A stretch of 64,000 nt of DNA from Blepharisma stoltei (taxonomy: Eukaryota > Ciliophora > Heterotrichea > Heterotrichida > Blepharismidae), in the NCBI GenBank assembly GCA_914767885.1, contig CAJZBQ010000009.1, forward strand, positions 372,001-436,000. Direction: 5' to 3'. The notes under the pieces are model-generated. The model did no database searches. It was not told where the DNA came from and was given only the letters and a program-made list of their open reading frames with translations. The translations under genes were made by a program, and so were the position numbers. Position 1 is the stretch's first letter; each line of letters starts with the position of its first letter. Positions 1 through 10,151 of the stretch are shown one piece after another.

Positions 1-37
1 CAGTGCCACTCTTTAAATAGGGATTTAGCCTGATTAG

Positions 38-1804
38 TGATATCATGGGCCATTCTCTCACTTAAAATGGTGCACTATATGGGCAGATTTTCTAAAACAA
101 TGTCGTCTCCAGCCAAATTCGTACTTCTCACCCGGTGTGTTGCTGTCATACTCATCAAACTTAGCTCCAGCACATGTTCCGCCTAAGGGTCATCCTCCTA
201 GGATGTGCAAACTCCCCCCCCCTCCGTGAGCGAACAAAACAATTTTGTTCACTCACGGAGGGGGGTTAATTTGTTTTTTTTTAAAAAATTTATATAAAAA
301 ATTTTTTTTTTTTCGAAATTTAAAATAATCCTAATTCGCAAAAAATTTGAAAGCAAATATTAATTTAATTTATAAAATTTATGTTTTAAAATGCAATTTG
401 TTCAAAATTAAACAGAATTAGCTCTAGATTTCATTATATTAATTATCATTTATATATCAAAATTTTTTTCCATAAAACATTTTTGTTCACTTACGGAGGG
501 TGGGTTTTTTGGGCAAAAAACAGCGATCTTTCTAATGGTTTTGTTCACTCACGGAAGGGGGGAGTAAGTGGTAAAAACCCAAGTCTCTGGATGCACTGAG
601 GAGTATCTTTGGTTATCCCAAAAGTTAAACCGCTATTGCTGTGCAGAAGTTCTCAAGGCAAAACTAAACCCCATTTTATTCATCCAGAAGTTTAAATGCA
701 ATTTCTTAGGCTGTGGAAGAGAGTTTTCTGCATTAAAGCATTTAAGAAACCACTCACTCCCCCCCTTTAAATTGGCACTAAAAATTTTGTTCCATTTAAA
801 GGGGGGTTATTTTTTTTTTTTAAAAAAAATATCAATATAAGTAAAATTTTGAAATTTTATAAAGAATTCCTATTGAATTTATATCAAAACTATCCAAATA
901 AAAAATATCATTTTTATCAAAAAATTTTTTTAAAAATTTTTAAAAAAAAAAATTAATTTTGTTTTAAAATTTACCAATTAAGGATAATAAATTTATTTAA
1001 ATAAGATGCTCTTTATACTTTTTTCTTTAAAAAAGAGCAAGATATAAATAAATTTTTAATTTTAGTTAAGAAGAAACATTTAACTTACATCAAAACTTTT
1101 TAGATAAAAATTATATATAATTTTTATTATAAAATTAAATTTTGTTCCAATTTAAAGGGGGTTAATTTACCAAAAAAGTGGAAATTTTACCGATATTTTG
1201 TTCCAATTTAAAGGGGGGGAGTCAGAAAAATCACATCAAGAAACATTGCAAACGCTTACTGAAAAGCTAACTGACTCCCCCTCTTTAAATTGGAACAAAA
1301 AATCCTGTTCCAATTTAAAGGGACTAATTATTTTGTTTAAAAAAGAATTTTGATTTTTTCTCTTTTAAAATTTTTAAATCTTAAAAAATATAAATTGACT
1401 GCAAAGCTTACTCCCCTTTCCTCCATGAGCGAATAAAAAGGGGGGCTATTTTTTCTTAAATTTATATAGCGAATTCTATTAGATGGCGCATTGCGCGCCA
1501 TCTATAGGAAGGCGCTATATATAAATTTTATAGTAAGTTTTTTTTTTCGAAATTTAAAAAAATCCATATTCGAAATAATCTTAAAGCAAAGATTAATTTA
1601 ATTCGTAAAATTTATGTCTTAAAAAGCAAACTGTTAAAATTAAACATAATTAGCTAGAGATTTCATTATATTAATTTATTATCTTATATATCGAAATAAT
1701 TTTTTTAAAACAATTTTTTGCTCGCTCATGGAGAAAGGCTCTTCAAAAATTAGGGATTTTACGATGGCTTAGCTCGCTCATGGAGGGTGGAGTTAGAATT
1801 TTAA
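38..1804 (+). CDS. C2H2 zinc-finger protein, split by MITEs (5' end outside or unresolved)
   Basis: A reading frame opens after a TAG at 35-37 and continues in the same frame across three removable insertions (212-564, 757-1221, about 1268-1793). The clearest motif is one C2H2 finger (CNFLGCGREF, then a 12-residue spacing to His) near 697-752; its second His lies beyond the 757-1221 insertion, giving NHS|EKSH after excision. After the third insertion the frame would end EKLEF and TAA. No start codon is visible, so the N-terminus probably lies upstream, behind another IES boundary. The DNA-binding role is inferred only from the finger. The in-frame continuity through two independent MITEs is the main support; the upstream part and the C-terminus are tentative. 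Confidence 0.5.
212..564 (+). mobile_element. Family 1 MITE (copy A), inside the zinc-finger gene
   Basis: Starts CTCCCCCCCCC and ends GGGGGGAG. The left end forms a hairpin: CTCCGTGAGCGAACAAAA is followed at once by its inverted copy, then GGTTAATTT. The interior is AT-rich and non-coding. A second GTTCACTTACGGAGGG block and the terminal repeat close the element. Flanks are AAA (209-211) and TAA (565-567), a target duplication with one mismatch. Removal keeps the host frame. Confidence 0.8.
757..1221 (+). mobile_element. Family 2 MITE (copy B) with TCA duplication, splitting the zinc finger
   Basis: CTCCCCCCCTTTAAATTGG at the left end and TTTAAAGGGGGGGAG at the right, with an internal inverted copy just inside the left end. 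It is flanked by TCA at 754-756 and 1222-1224. Excision leaving one TCA restores the second His of a C2H2 finger. No TA lies at the junction. Confidence 0.8.
1268..1793 (+). mobile_element. Composite IES: truncated family 2 MITE plus family 1 MITE
   Basis: A family 2 left end (from 1275, CTCCCCCTCTTTAAATTGG with its inverted copy) is cut off near 1405. A complete family 1 element follows at 1411-1792, flanked by TTA at 1408-1410 and 1793-1795. Joining TA at 1268-1269 to TA at 1794-1795 would end the zinc-finger protein a few codons later; this boundary is a guess. Confidence 0.5.
1465..1519. repeat. Short TATAG-type palindrome nested in a MITE
   Basis: TATAGCG...CGCTATA with the inner arms AGATGGCGC/GCGCCATCT. 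It sits inside the family 1 element at 1411-1792, so it inserted after the MITE. Confidence 0.7.
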
Positions 1805-2897
1805 TTCATTTTTATGGAAAATTAAATAAAAAAATTAATTTGATTCAGAGGTAAAAATGTTTAAATAAAATTCTAATTGCACTTTTTCTATGAAATTAGG
1901 TCAAAGCTAATTTTATAATAATTAGTATTTTCATCTTAATTTTTTTTAAAGAAATATAAATTAGCATAATACTTTATTTATAAAAAAATTAATCTATTTA
2001 GCGCAAAAAACTGATTAAATAGCATTCTATGCATTTTATCTATTATATTAGATTAAAACTAATTTTATAAAATTAGTATTTTCATTGATAAAATTTTCGT
2101 ACTGCCCTCTACCCTTGATTGAACGACCCGCCGGATGGAGGTTTAAAATGATTGGAAAAAATTATAAAATGAATAATTATATAAAAATTTTAGATGCCCC
2201 TTTCCACTCTATAAAATATTTCTGTTCCTTATTGATAATTTATAATGATTCTAAACTTTTTAGCTTATTAAGCTTTTAAAGCCAGGCTGACGGCTAAAGC
2301 ACTTCTTATATTATTTCCGTGCAAATTATTAGAAAAAACATAAATTACTCTTAATTTGTCAATGCAAACTATTAATTTTCATAATTATAATAAATATTGA
2401 GATTGTAGAGAGGAATTAATAGTATTTTTGAAGGATATTTTAAAAAGAGAATTTTTATTTGTTGAGTTTGACTGAAATTGTGCTATGCAGTTGGAAATTG
2501 GAGCAAGTCATGAAAGGAAAATGCTGGGGAATTATAGAGTCGCTGAATGAAAGGATAAGGACTTATATTGGAGAAATTGTGAAGATTAGGATAAGCTTAG
2601 AAAATGAATTGGCTCAATAAGTGAGCGATAACCGTAATTAATAATAATAAAATAATAAATATTGACTAAAGTACTGATCTATGCTATCGTTCGATCATGA
2701 TGATAGGGCTATTTTAACAATTTTTAGGAATTTTTCAATAGAATCGTTCGATAAAGAATAGGGGAGTTATTGGAAAAAAAAAAATTGTTCAAATTTAAAA
2801 GGGTGGGAGTGAGAAAAGTGCTATTATAAAAAAGCTAAAAGCAAAAATAAAGAAATTAAAGAAAAATAAGCAATAAATTAAATTATTATTTATGCAT
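1805..2897. other. Non-coding spacer with MITE relics
   Basis: Very AT-rich. A decayed family 3 MITE spans about 2103-2766: the left part has CCCTTGATTGAACGACC, the right part AATCGTTCGATAAAG and GGGGAG followed by TTA. The interior keeps the family's AAGCC...GATGGCTAAA-like block. A family 2 right end (GTTCAAATTTAAAAGGG) lies at about 2785-2812. No gene is supported. Confidence 0.65.
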
Positions 2898-5688
2898 TTA
2901 AAAAGTTATGCAGATACTTTGAGTACAAAGACGATTGCAGGTCCCTCTTTTTAATTTTTCTTCTTTTTTGTCTTCAAATGAAGGGATTTCAATTGAGCTG
3001 CTCATTCTGCGAGGCTCAGGATTTGTATTGATTTTCTCTTGTGGGTGAGTAGGGGATACTATTATATTATAGTCTTCATCTATTTCATGAGATCGTTTTT
3101 TATTGAAATGAGACGGAGAAGGACGTCCTGGAGATCTAGTTACATCAAATAGGTTTACTTGCTTATGATCAGACATTACTTTTATATCAATTTGACTAGC
3201 ATTTGAATCTTCAACTTCAACGCTTTCCATATTATGAGCAATTTTCATTAAATCATTCTTGATTTCTAAGCTTTTTGATAAATAATCGTTTACATCAATA
3301 GAAGTGCCTGAAAGATCTAAACTTTTGGAAAAACTGATATCTTGTGATATATCTGAATAGGAGTATTCGATTGAATTTTCAATTGGGGATGGGATCTGAT
3401 AAATGTGTGCAGGCTGTTTATTTTCTATTTTGATATCATTTGAGGAGATTGCCTCAATGGAGGTTATAAGATTTTTACAAAATTTGTTTTGTGTCACAAA
3501 TCGTATAAATTCTTCTAAATCAATTTTTCCGTAAGAATTTGTGATAAATGAAGAGGAATATTCTTTAGCTTCAATCAGAAGTAAGCATGATCTTTCATCA
3601 ATACAAGTTTCTATTATGCAAAGCAGGGCGATTGCTTCTTCAACACTCAGCAGACCTGATCTGTCATTGCTATGTGCTTGAAAACAAAGCTCAAGCTTTT
3701 CTTCTAGGCTGCCTTCACATATGATTGCAAAGCCACATTTTAAGGCTGTTATATTAATAGAGCTGTTACCCTGCTGATCTTAATTTAACTAAAACTTATT
3801 AACAGACAGGCTCTTGTCATAACTTCTACACAATCACCGAGGATCTCCGATATGGGAGATTCAATCGTTTTGAGACAGTGTATTCCACCAGGGATGGCAG
3901 TGTCTCCTCCTTTCGGCTTTAGTGTTGAGTGGGCAGTCTTCGGTTTGTGCGGCCTTGCTTGAGGCTGTTGGGTAGGTAGCCAGTGCTGTCCACACAAAAA
4001 ATCTCAAAAATGGAATTTCTGGTCGACTCTCGGCAAAAAGCGAAAATATGTAGCTCAGGGCGCAACTCCTAGTTTCACGCTTGTGAAGTACCCTATTTGG
4101 TCTAGGCATTGCCTGCAAACATTGCTGGGCGATCCCTTTTCAATTTCCGTGCCATCCTTCGCCTTTAGGAAATCCAAACTTGAAAGCGGACTTTGGCTTG
4201 GTTTTGTTACGTCAAGAATTGCTTATCTAGAATTGCTGTCCATTTCTGAGATTGCAAAATCTTGGCGGATATAATTATATATGTGCTCGAAGGAAATCGA
4301 CTGCGAAGCGTTGAGACGCCATATTTAATTATAAGTTCCTCTGCTGATCAAAAGTGCTGAAAATATTCAACATCACAGGAAATGGTCAATTCAATCGATT
4401 TATTAAATTGATAAACTCTTGAAAGCTCACGAAATTGCTTGAAAACGATAGAGCTGAATGAACAACTTTGCATTTATCAATAGAAAAACTGTTATCTTTG
4501 CCCTGGACAAGTGATTTGCATGTTCTGATCTTTGTAAGCCTTTGAATATTATTTCTCTCAATATTTTTCGCTCTATTCACAAATAAAACCCTTTCTAAGG
4601 CTCGATAATTTGGCTTTAATATAGACTTTTTGATTAATTTTTCAACCGATATTGTCATTGTCCTTGAAATAAAAGCATTTTTTAAAGCAGCCCCAGCAAT
4701 CATTAAAGTATCAGGAGTTACGATATTTCCTATGTTTTTTATCTCAGCTTTAACTTGATTTATTAATACTCCCTCATATTTACTTAAAAGAGTTAAAGCA
4801 AATTTTTCAATAAATTCGATCCCATATATAAAAATGTTATCCCATATCCTCATTAAGGTTGATTTCAGTATCAGAGTTGTAAAAAGTGTCGAAAACAAAA
4901 ATTCCCCAATTCATTTAGTGGTACATAAAAACGCAGCTTTATCTTCATCAAATGGGCTACTTTCAGATTCTTTGAATTTAGCTGTTAAGGAGTTTAAAAG
5001 TCTAGGCCTAAGTATTTCAGCCATCATTTCAAATATTCTCAATTCTGTGTGCTTTTCGAGCTTTCTGTTTTCTAAGCTCCAGAAGTCCTAATTAAATTTT
5101 ACTTCAGGTAAAATATCCTCAATTATATGAGAAAATATAAGTTATAAAGGAACCATTATCTCTGTATTGGTTACCTATTTCTATCTTATATAAGAATAAA
5201 ATTCAGTTTTCAATTCTAAAAGGATTTGGATCTTAAAGCAAGCATAATATAAAAGCGCGGCGTTCATTTTTCACTACCGCAATAATAAAAGCTGCTATAT
5301 GATTCATCTTAAAATCATAATATATATCAGGTCTCTTCAATAAGAACATCCTCATCATCTCTCTAAAACTTTCGACCCGTTCAGGAGTTTTTAAGCCAGA
5401 CAAAGTTCCAACCCATGCATTTTCAGCACCATTATTTATTTTTTCTCTTATTTCAACTGATATTTCTTTATAACCTTCAATAGAATCAGAGAAGTCTTTT
5501 GACTTAGAAACTGTCTCAGGATTGATCAGATTTATTCATACACTAAATCAAGTTTACTCTTCTCGTTTATCTTTTGGATCAATTGAAAATAAGTGAGATT
5601 CCTGCAAAATGCTTATTTTCTGTTTAAATTTTCCTTTTAAATCTAAGAAAGCATCTCATGACTTAATTTTTTTGCGGTGATTTCTCAT
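2898..5688 (-). CDS. TBC-domain Rab-GAP-like protein with C-terminal EF-hands
   Basis: About 676 residues after removing a 15-nt intron (5543-5557), an IES near 5073-5247 and a retroposon-like insertion (3771-4340). The middle carries TBC features (KMNHIAAFIIAVVKNE; MRIWDNIFIYG). Two EF-hand-like loops follow (FDQQGNSSINI; NDRSGLLSVEEA), then SYGKIDLEEF and a charged tail. TBC plus EF-hand is the order of the TBC1D8/TBC1D9 group, here without visible GRAM domains. Such proteins accelerate GTP hydrolysis by Rab GTPases on membranes. The start ATG (5686-5688) gives MRNHRKKIKSWDAF and lies about 125 bp from the divergent RING gene. The summed insertions leave a length divisible by three. The first IES boundary is uncertain, and I did not locate the catalytic Arg/Gln fingers with confidence. 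Confidence 0.75.
3771..4340 (-). mobile_element. Retroposon-like insertion in the TBC gene, 9-bp duplication, no TA
   Basis: Flanked by CTGCTGATC at 3771-3779 and 4341-4349. Between the copies the DNA is GC-richer than its surroundings. Read on the minus strand it begins, soon after the duplication, with ATGGCGTCTCAACG and ends AGTTTTAGTTAAATTAA. A central block (GCGTGAAACT...GCCGAGAGTC.ACCAGAAA) is shared with the element at 40101-41219. Keeping one 9-bp copy restores an EF-hand (FDQQGNSS). No TA-TA join keeps the frame open. Confidence 0.7.
5073..5247 (-). other. Probable IES in the TBC gene
   Basis: The two coding parts (ending NERRAF and resuming ENRKLEK) are separated by AT-rich DNA with stops. 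Joining TA at 5073-5074 to TA at 5248-5249 keeps the frame. Other joins, including ones restoring a conserved Trp after AF, cannot be excluded. Confidence 0.45.
5543..5557 (-). other. 15-nt intron (TBC gene)
   Basis: GTAAACTTGATTTAG on the minus strand. Its removal joins KDKRED to VWINLINPET and avoids an in-frame TAA. Confidence 0.85.
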
Positions 5689-5814
5689 TATTTTTCATTA
5701 ATTTTGTCATTAAATGATTAATATCATATGAAAGAGAGTCTTATGCTAATATGAATAATTTTTATAATATTTTTCTGATTAATTTATATAGAATTTTAAA
5801 TTATAAATAAAACT

Positions 5815-7039
5815 ATGGAAGCTGAAGAAAAAATTGTCTCAGAGTTGAATAGAATTAAAGAAATCTCAGCCAACCTTCAGCCAAGAGCTGTTTATTTAGC
5901 TGGATGCATAAGAACTAAAACATCTTTATCGCCAGAAGTCATCTACACCTTTATTAATAAACTTTATGACTCAGTCAAGATTGGTGTGATATCAGAAGAA
6001 AATCAGCATAAAATTGAAATAAAACTTTATCAAGGAAAAATTGGAGAAGCAAATGAAATGCTTAATGCATTGCCTCTTAAAAAGAGCACAAATCCTAAAC
6101 TTCCTTCTACAGAACTAATAGCAGCTTCTCCAAATGGGAATACTTATCAATTCAAATAGACCCAAAATCCCATCAGCCTTTTCCTGTTTTGCCACTTGTC
6201 GGCCCCAACTGTGGCTGCTGTTCTAGAATCGTCCAATACGAGACCACAAATTTGCTAAATTCATGTAAACACTATTTTCATCAAGCCTGCTTAAATACTT
6301 ATTTAACAAGCATGATAAACGATGAAGTTTTAGAAATTGCATGCCCGATTTGGGAATGTGGGAAAATTATCCAGCCAGCTGACATACAAAACTTTGTCTC
6401 TGAAGAGTTTATGAGAAAATATAACGACTATACATTTAAAAAAAGAGTTGAAAAAGGTGAATTTGGAAATATCATATAGCTTATTGGCTATTATAGCAAT
6501 TCATCTACATAAGCAGAAATATGATAATCAGAGCCAATTCATAAAAAATTTGCCAATTTAAAAGGAGAAGGAAAAAAAGCTTATATACAATAAAATGCCC
6601 TAACCCATTTTGTTCAGAAATATTCGAGGTAGCTGGAAGTGATGCAGTGTGTCCTGGGTGCGATCATTTTATACGTGGCGGGTGTATGGCACTTAAAAAC
6701 CAGTGCAAATGTCATTATCCTGGAAAAATCAGAGATAATAAAACTTGTGCAAGCTGTTTTATGCAGACAAGACCAGTGCCATGGTCTAAATTGAATTATT
6801 GCAATACATGCCATATATATTATTGCTCAACTTGCGAAAAGAGGCTGTATGATTGCAGCTGTGGAGTCGGGCCATTTAGGATTCAAAATTGTCCCGTGTG
6901 TAGAAATATAATTCACGTTAGAGAGGGTCTTGGGAATGTGCAATGTTTAACTTGCAATTATGTGATATGTTTAAAATGCTACTATGTAGTGACTAATTGT
7001 CAGTGTGAAAAGAGGTACTTAAACACTTTTAAGCATTAA
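5815..7039 (+). CDS. RING-IBR (RBR-type) putative E3 ubiquitin ligase, one frame break
   Basis: The C-terminal two thirds form a Cys/His array. The first RING is CGCC...CKHYFHQAC...CPIWECG. An IBR-like block follows (KCPNPFCSEIF...CPGCDHFI...CKCHYPGK), then a further Cys cluster (CNTCHIYYCSTCEKRLYDC; CPVCRNII; CNYVICLKC). RBR proteins accept ubiquitin on a Cys of the last RING before passing it on; I cannot name that Cys. An IES at 6475-6590 joins GNII to KCPNPF. The N-terminal 114 codons run into TAG at 6157-6159, while the RING frame is offset by two nt. A 26-nt TA-to-TA removal in 6119-6147 would repair this but is unusually short, so a sequence error, frameshift or pseudogene remains possible. 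Confidence 0.7.
6475..6590 (+). other. 116-bp TA-bounded IES in the RBR gene
   Basis: TA at 6475-6476 and 6591-6592. Removal joins GNII directly to the IBR motif KCPNPFCSEIF in frame. The excised DNA is AT-rich with in-frame stops. Confidence 0.8.
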
Positions 7040-7134
7040 TTAATCTAGTTTATTTTCAAATATATATCGATCAAAATGAATTTGCAAGGAGTTAAGAAGC
7101 TGAAAAATTTGTTTTTATATAAAAAATATAAAAA

Positions 7135-8537
7135 TTATTGAAGTAGATTTATACACAGGGGGATAATTTCTTCGCTATCTTCGTATATAGCTTTTATACT
7201 CATTGTATTTCCATCAACTTGCAATATTTCAATTGCTGATTTTATTCCATTAACAGCTTTACTAATCCCTGTATCAATAAAAATTGCCTTGCCGCTGCAT
7301 CTCATTGTGATTTCTTTATACTCAAAATGCCCCATCACCATAAATTTCGCATCTAGTTTTTTCAGTACAAATTTCAGCTCGTCACAAATTCATTTTTCCT
7401 GCTCTCTCGCATACTTTCCAAACCACATAGGGCCACCTTTGCTTCACAACACATTTCTATCAGGAGGGTTGTCTCTTGATGCACGATTAATTTCTTCTAT
7501 AGAGCCAAATTTGGTTAAAATTTCTTCAGAAATTCCTCCATGCACAAACACAATATCCCCGATTTTTTCTGCTAAATTTCTATTGATAAGAAATGACCCA
7601 TAATGATCTCTTTCCATAAAAAGCTCTTTACGTTTAGATAAGCCACCGAAAGCTTGGGTGTCTTTATCAGTTGCATATTTAAAGTTTTGAACTAAATTTA
7701 GTTCTTCGTGGTTTCCTAATAAAAGTTTGACTCTTCTATTATGATTTTTTACGAAATAATGGCTAAGCATTTAACTTACTCCCCCCCCTCCGCGAGTGAA
7801 CAAAAAAATTTTGTTCACTCACGGAGGGGGTTAATTTTTTTTTTTTAAAAAAAAATTATATATAAATTTTATAAAAAATATTTTTTTCGAAATTTAAAAA
7901 AATCCTAATTTGCAAAAATTGGAAAGCAAATATTAATTTAATTTATAAAATTTATGTTTTAAAAAGTAATTTGTTTAAAATTAAACAGAATTAGCTCTAG
8001 ATTTCATATTACTAATTATCATTTATATATCAATTTTTTTTTCCATAAAAAATTTTTGTATTAAAAAAAATTTTTGTTCACTCACGGAGGGCGGGGTTTT
8101 GGGCAAAAAATAGCGATTTTTCTAATGGTTTTGTTCACTCACGGAGGGGGGGGGGAGTTAGTAATATATGATTTACTGGCTATTTTTGCATAAATAAAAT
8201 AATTTGTCTAGTAAAAAGTATGTGAAATTCTTTTAATCTAATAATCAAGCAGATTTTTAGCCTCATCTCCTTTGTCAAGAAGATCTCCCAGCTGTATCAG
8301 CGTATCTCCATCTCTTCAATCTGTAAAATCAAGAATGTCTAAAAATGCACGATAATCCCCATGAAGATCACCAATTGCAATAATTCTGTCATGTTGAAGA
8401 GGAATTAAAGGAGCATCAGGCAAAAACTCCATAAATTTAGCAGGCTCTTTGATATTTGTTGAGAGAATATTAATTGCCACGAAAAATAAGACTGAAACCC
8501 CAAGCAGAGCCCAAAGCAAGTTTTTTAGGGTAAACAT
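7135..8537 (-). CDS. Membrane-anchored Shewanella-like (SLP) PPP-type protein phosphatase
   Basis: 305 residues after removal of the IES 7757-8241. An N-terminal hydrophobic anchor (residues about 7-26, NLLWALLGVSVLFFVAINIL) is followed by PPP metal-site motifs: GDLHGD, GDLLDKG, GNHE and VHGG, then MGH near the C-terminus. These bind the two catalytic metals of Ser/Thr metallophosphatases. The spacing and the GGPMWF block fit the bacterial-like SLP class found in plants and protists, not PP1/PP2A. Two Trp residues are encoded by TGA. It is convergent with the RBR gene, 95 bp apart. The substrate is unknown; the anchor suggests an endomembrane location. Confidence 0.85.
7757..8241 (-). other. 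485-bp IES containing a complete MITE
   Basis: TA at 7757-7758 and 8242-8243. Removal joins AKNLLDY to FVKNHNRRVKLLLGNHE in frame. The MITE (7779-8157) fills only part of it, leaving 22 and 84 bp of other DNA on its sides. Confidence 0.75.
7779..8157 (+). mobile_element. Family 1 MITE inside an IES
   Basis: CTCCCCCCCCTCCGCGAGTG at the left with an adjacent inverted copy, and ACGGAGGGGGGGGGGAG at the right. Flanked by TTA at 7776-7778 and 8158-8160. Interior nearly identical to the copy at 55029-55417. Confidence 0.85.
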
Positions 8538-8641
8538 TACAAATAGCCAATAATAATTTAATTATAATTTTTAAATTAATAAATCCTCAGCACATCCTAA
8601 AATTTTTTGAATAAATTAATCTATTGAAAACATGGAGAAAT

Positions 8642-10014
8642 TTAAATTTCAATACAAAATTTAGCCATAATATTTTGTTCTTTAAACCATAAATACCCAG
8701 CAGCTTTAACAATAGTTTTAATAGGTTCCATAACTGCGATTTCAATAAAAAGACAAATCCCAAATGCGACAACAAATGATATTTCATCGTCAAGCTAAAT
8801 ATAAACTACCTCTAATATGAAGCTTGATAAACAAACTGCAATCATCGCGATTCAGCTGATAATATATCCTAATAAATTTAGAATAATTGAAATAATTGAG
8901 CCCTAAATATTTTATACATTGTCACGAAACAGAGGTGTAAGGGCAAACCCAACTGGTAGTACTCCCATGCATGAGATTATTGGATATAGGACAAATTTCC
9001 CAGCACTATCTCCTGGTTTTAGATCTTCATAAAACAGAAGTAAAACCAAAAAAAATTCAGTAAAAATTCCTGTCCATCATATGGTGATCATTGATGTTCT
9101 TTTAAATGTCTCTTTGTGAGAGTAATAAAAAGAAAGCGGATAGCACTGTTCTTTGAAGTAGCCAAATATAAACTCTTTTTCTTGGTCTTGCAATTTTTTA
9201 AGGTCTTTATATTGGGGACTGGCAGGTATTTGGATAGTTAAATTTCTTTTAAATTTAGGCCGTTTAATAGTGGTGGAATTTAGGGATTCTGGATCTTCGT
9301 TTGGCTTTTTAAATTTTGGCTTACTCCCCCCCCCCTCCGTGAGCGAACAAAACCATTAGAAAAATCGCCATTTTTTGACCAAAAACCCACCCTCCGTGAG
9401 TAAACAAAAATTTTTTTTAATAGAAAAAATTTTAATGGAAAAAAATTTTGATATATAAGTGATAAATTAGTATAATGAAATCTAGAGCTAATTCTGTTTA
9501 ATTTTAAACAAATTGCGTTTTAAAACATAAATTTTGCAAATTAAATTAATATTTGCTTCCCAATTTTTGCAAATTAGGATTTTTTTAAATTTCGAAAAAA
9601 ATATTTTTTATAAAATTTATATATAAATTTTTTTTTAAAAAAAAAAATTAACCCCCCTCCGTGAGTGAACAAAAATTTTTTTGTTCGCTCACGGAGGGGG
9701 GGGGGGGAGTTAGGCTTTGGCTGCTTGCTGTCGATTGCACTTATGTCTAAAATTGTGCTTTGGTCGATACCTGACTGAGTATCAACTTTGCCTGAAAATT
9801 GAAAAGATTTTGAAGTTTTGGTGATCATGGATTCTTTTTCAATAGACTTTTTCTTGTTTTGTTTAAATGCGAAGTAAATAAGCATAATAATATAGGTTAA
9901 AAATCCGCATATGCTTAAGTAAATAGCAATCATTTCAATATTTCCATTTATCTTTAAATTCAAGGAATAAGAAGAATTATACCAAAGCATAAGAGCATCA
10001 TTTATTAATGACAA
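8642..10014 (-). CDS. Multi-pass membrane protein, polycystin-1/REJ C-terminus-like
   Basis: 317 residues after removal of a MITE (9324-9709 plus one TTA) and two 15-nt introns. One membrane segment lies near residues 28-50 (IAIYLSICGFLTYIIMLIYF). A charged cytosolic-looking region with KPKPKFKKP follows, then several helices: WWTGIFTEFFLVLLLFY, a proline-containing pair around ISCMGVLPVGFAL, IILNLLGYIISW and VVAFGICLFIEIAVMEPIK. The C-terminal hydrophobic cluster with EPIKTIVKAA resembles the channel/REJ-type part of polycystin-1 relatives; this is a resemblance only. It is divergent from DnaJ, with 137 bp between the starts. A lone membrane protein of unknown function is the safe reading. 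Confidence 0.65.
8795..8809 (-). other. 15-nt intron
   Basis: GTAGTTTATATTTAG on the minus strand. Removal skips its internal TAG and joins SSFILE to LDDEISF. Confidence 0.85.
8903..8917 (-). other. 15-nt intron
   Basis: GTATAAAATATTTAG on the minus strand. Removal joins TPLFRDN to GSIISIILN and eliminates TAA and TAG. Confidence 0.85.
9324..9709 (-). mobile_element. Family 1 MITE, inverted orientation, in the membrane protein gene
   Basis: Flanked by TTA at 9321-9323 and 9710-9712. The hairpin end is on the right (CTCCGTGAGTGAAC then GTTCGCTCACGGAG). Excision leaving one TTA (TAA on the coding strand) joins SKQPKP to KPKFKKP in frame. Confidence 0.85.
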
Positions 10015-10151
10015 AAATTGGTTTTCTATTATAAAATAGTGTTAAATTCTAAATAATTTGTGATATAAAACCATAATTATATTACAAATATTTATTAATT
10101 TTCATTAAGTTTATATTTCCTGTTTCTATTAATCAAAGTAAATTTTCAGTT

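Noticed and set aside
3785-4274. Several open frames of 60-85 codons on both strands
   Set aside because: They lie within the GC-rich insertion in the TBC gene, overlap each other and match no family; the insertion composition explains them.
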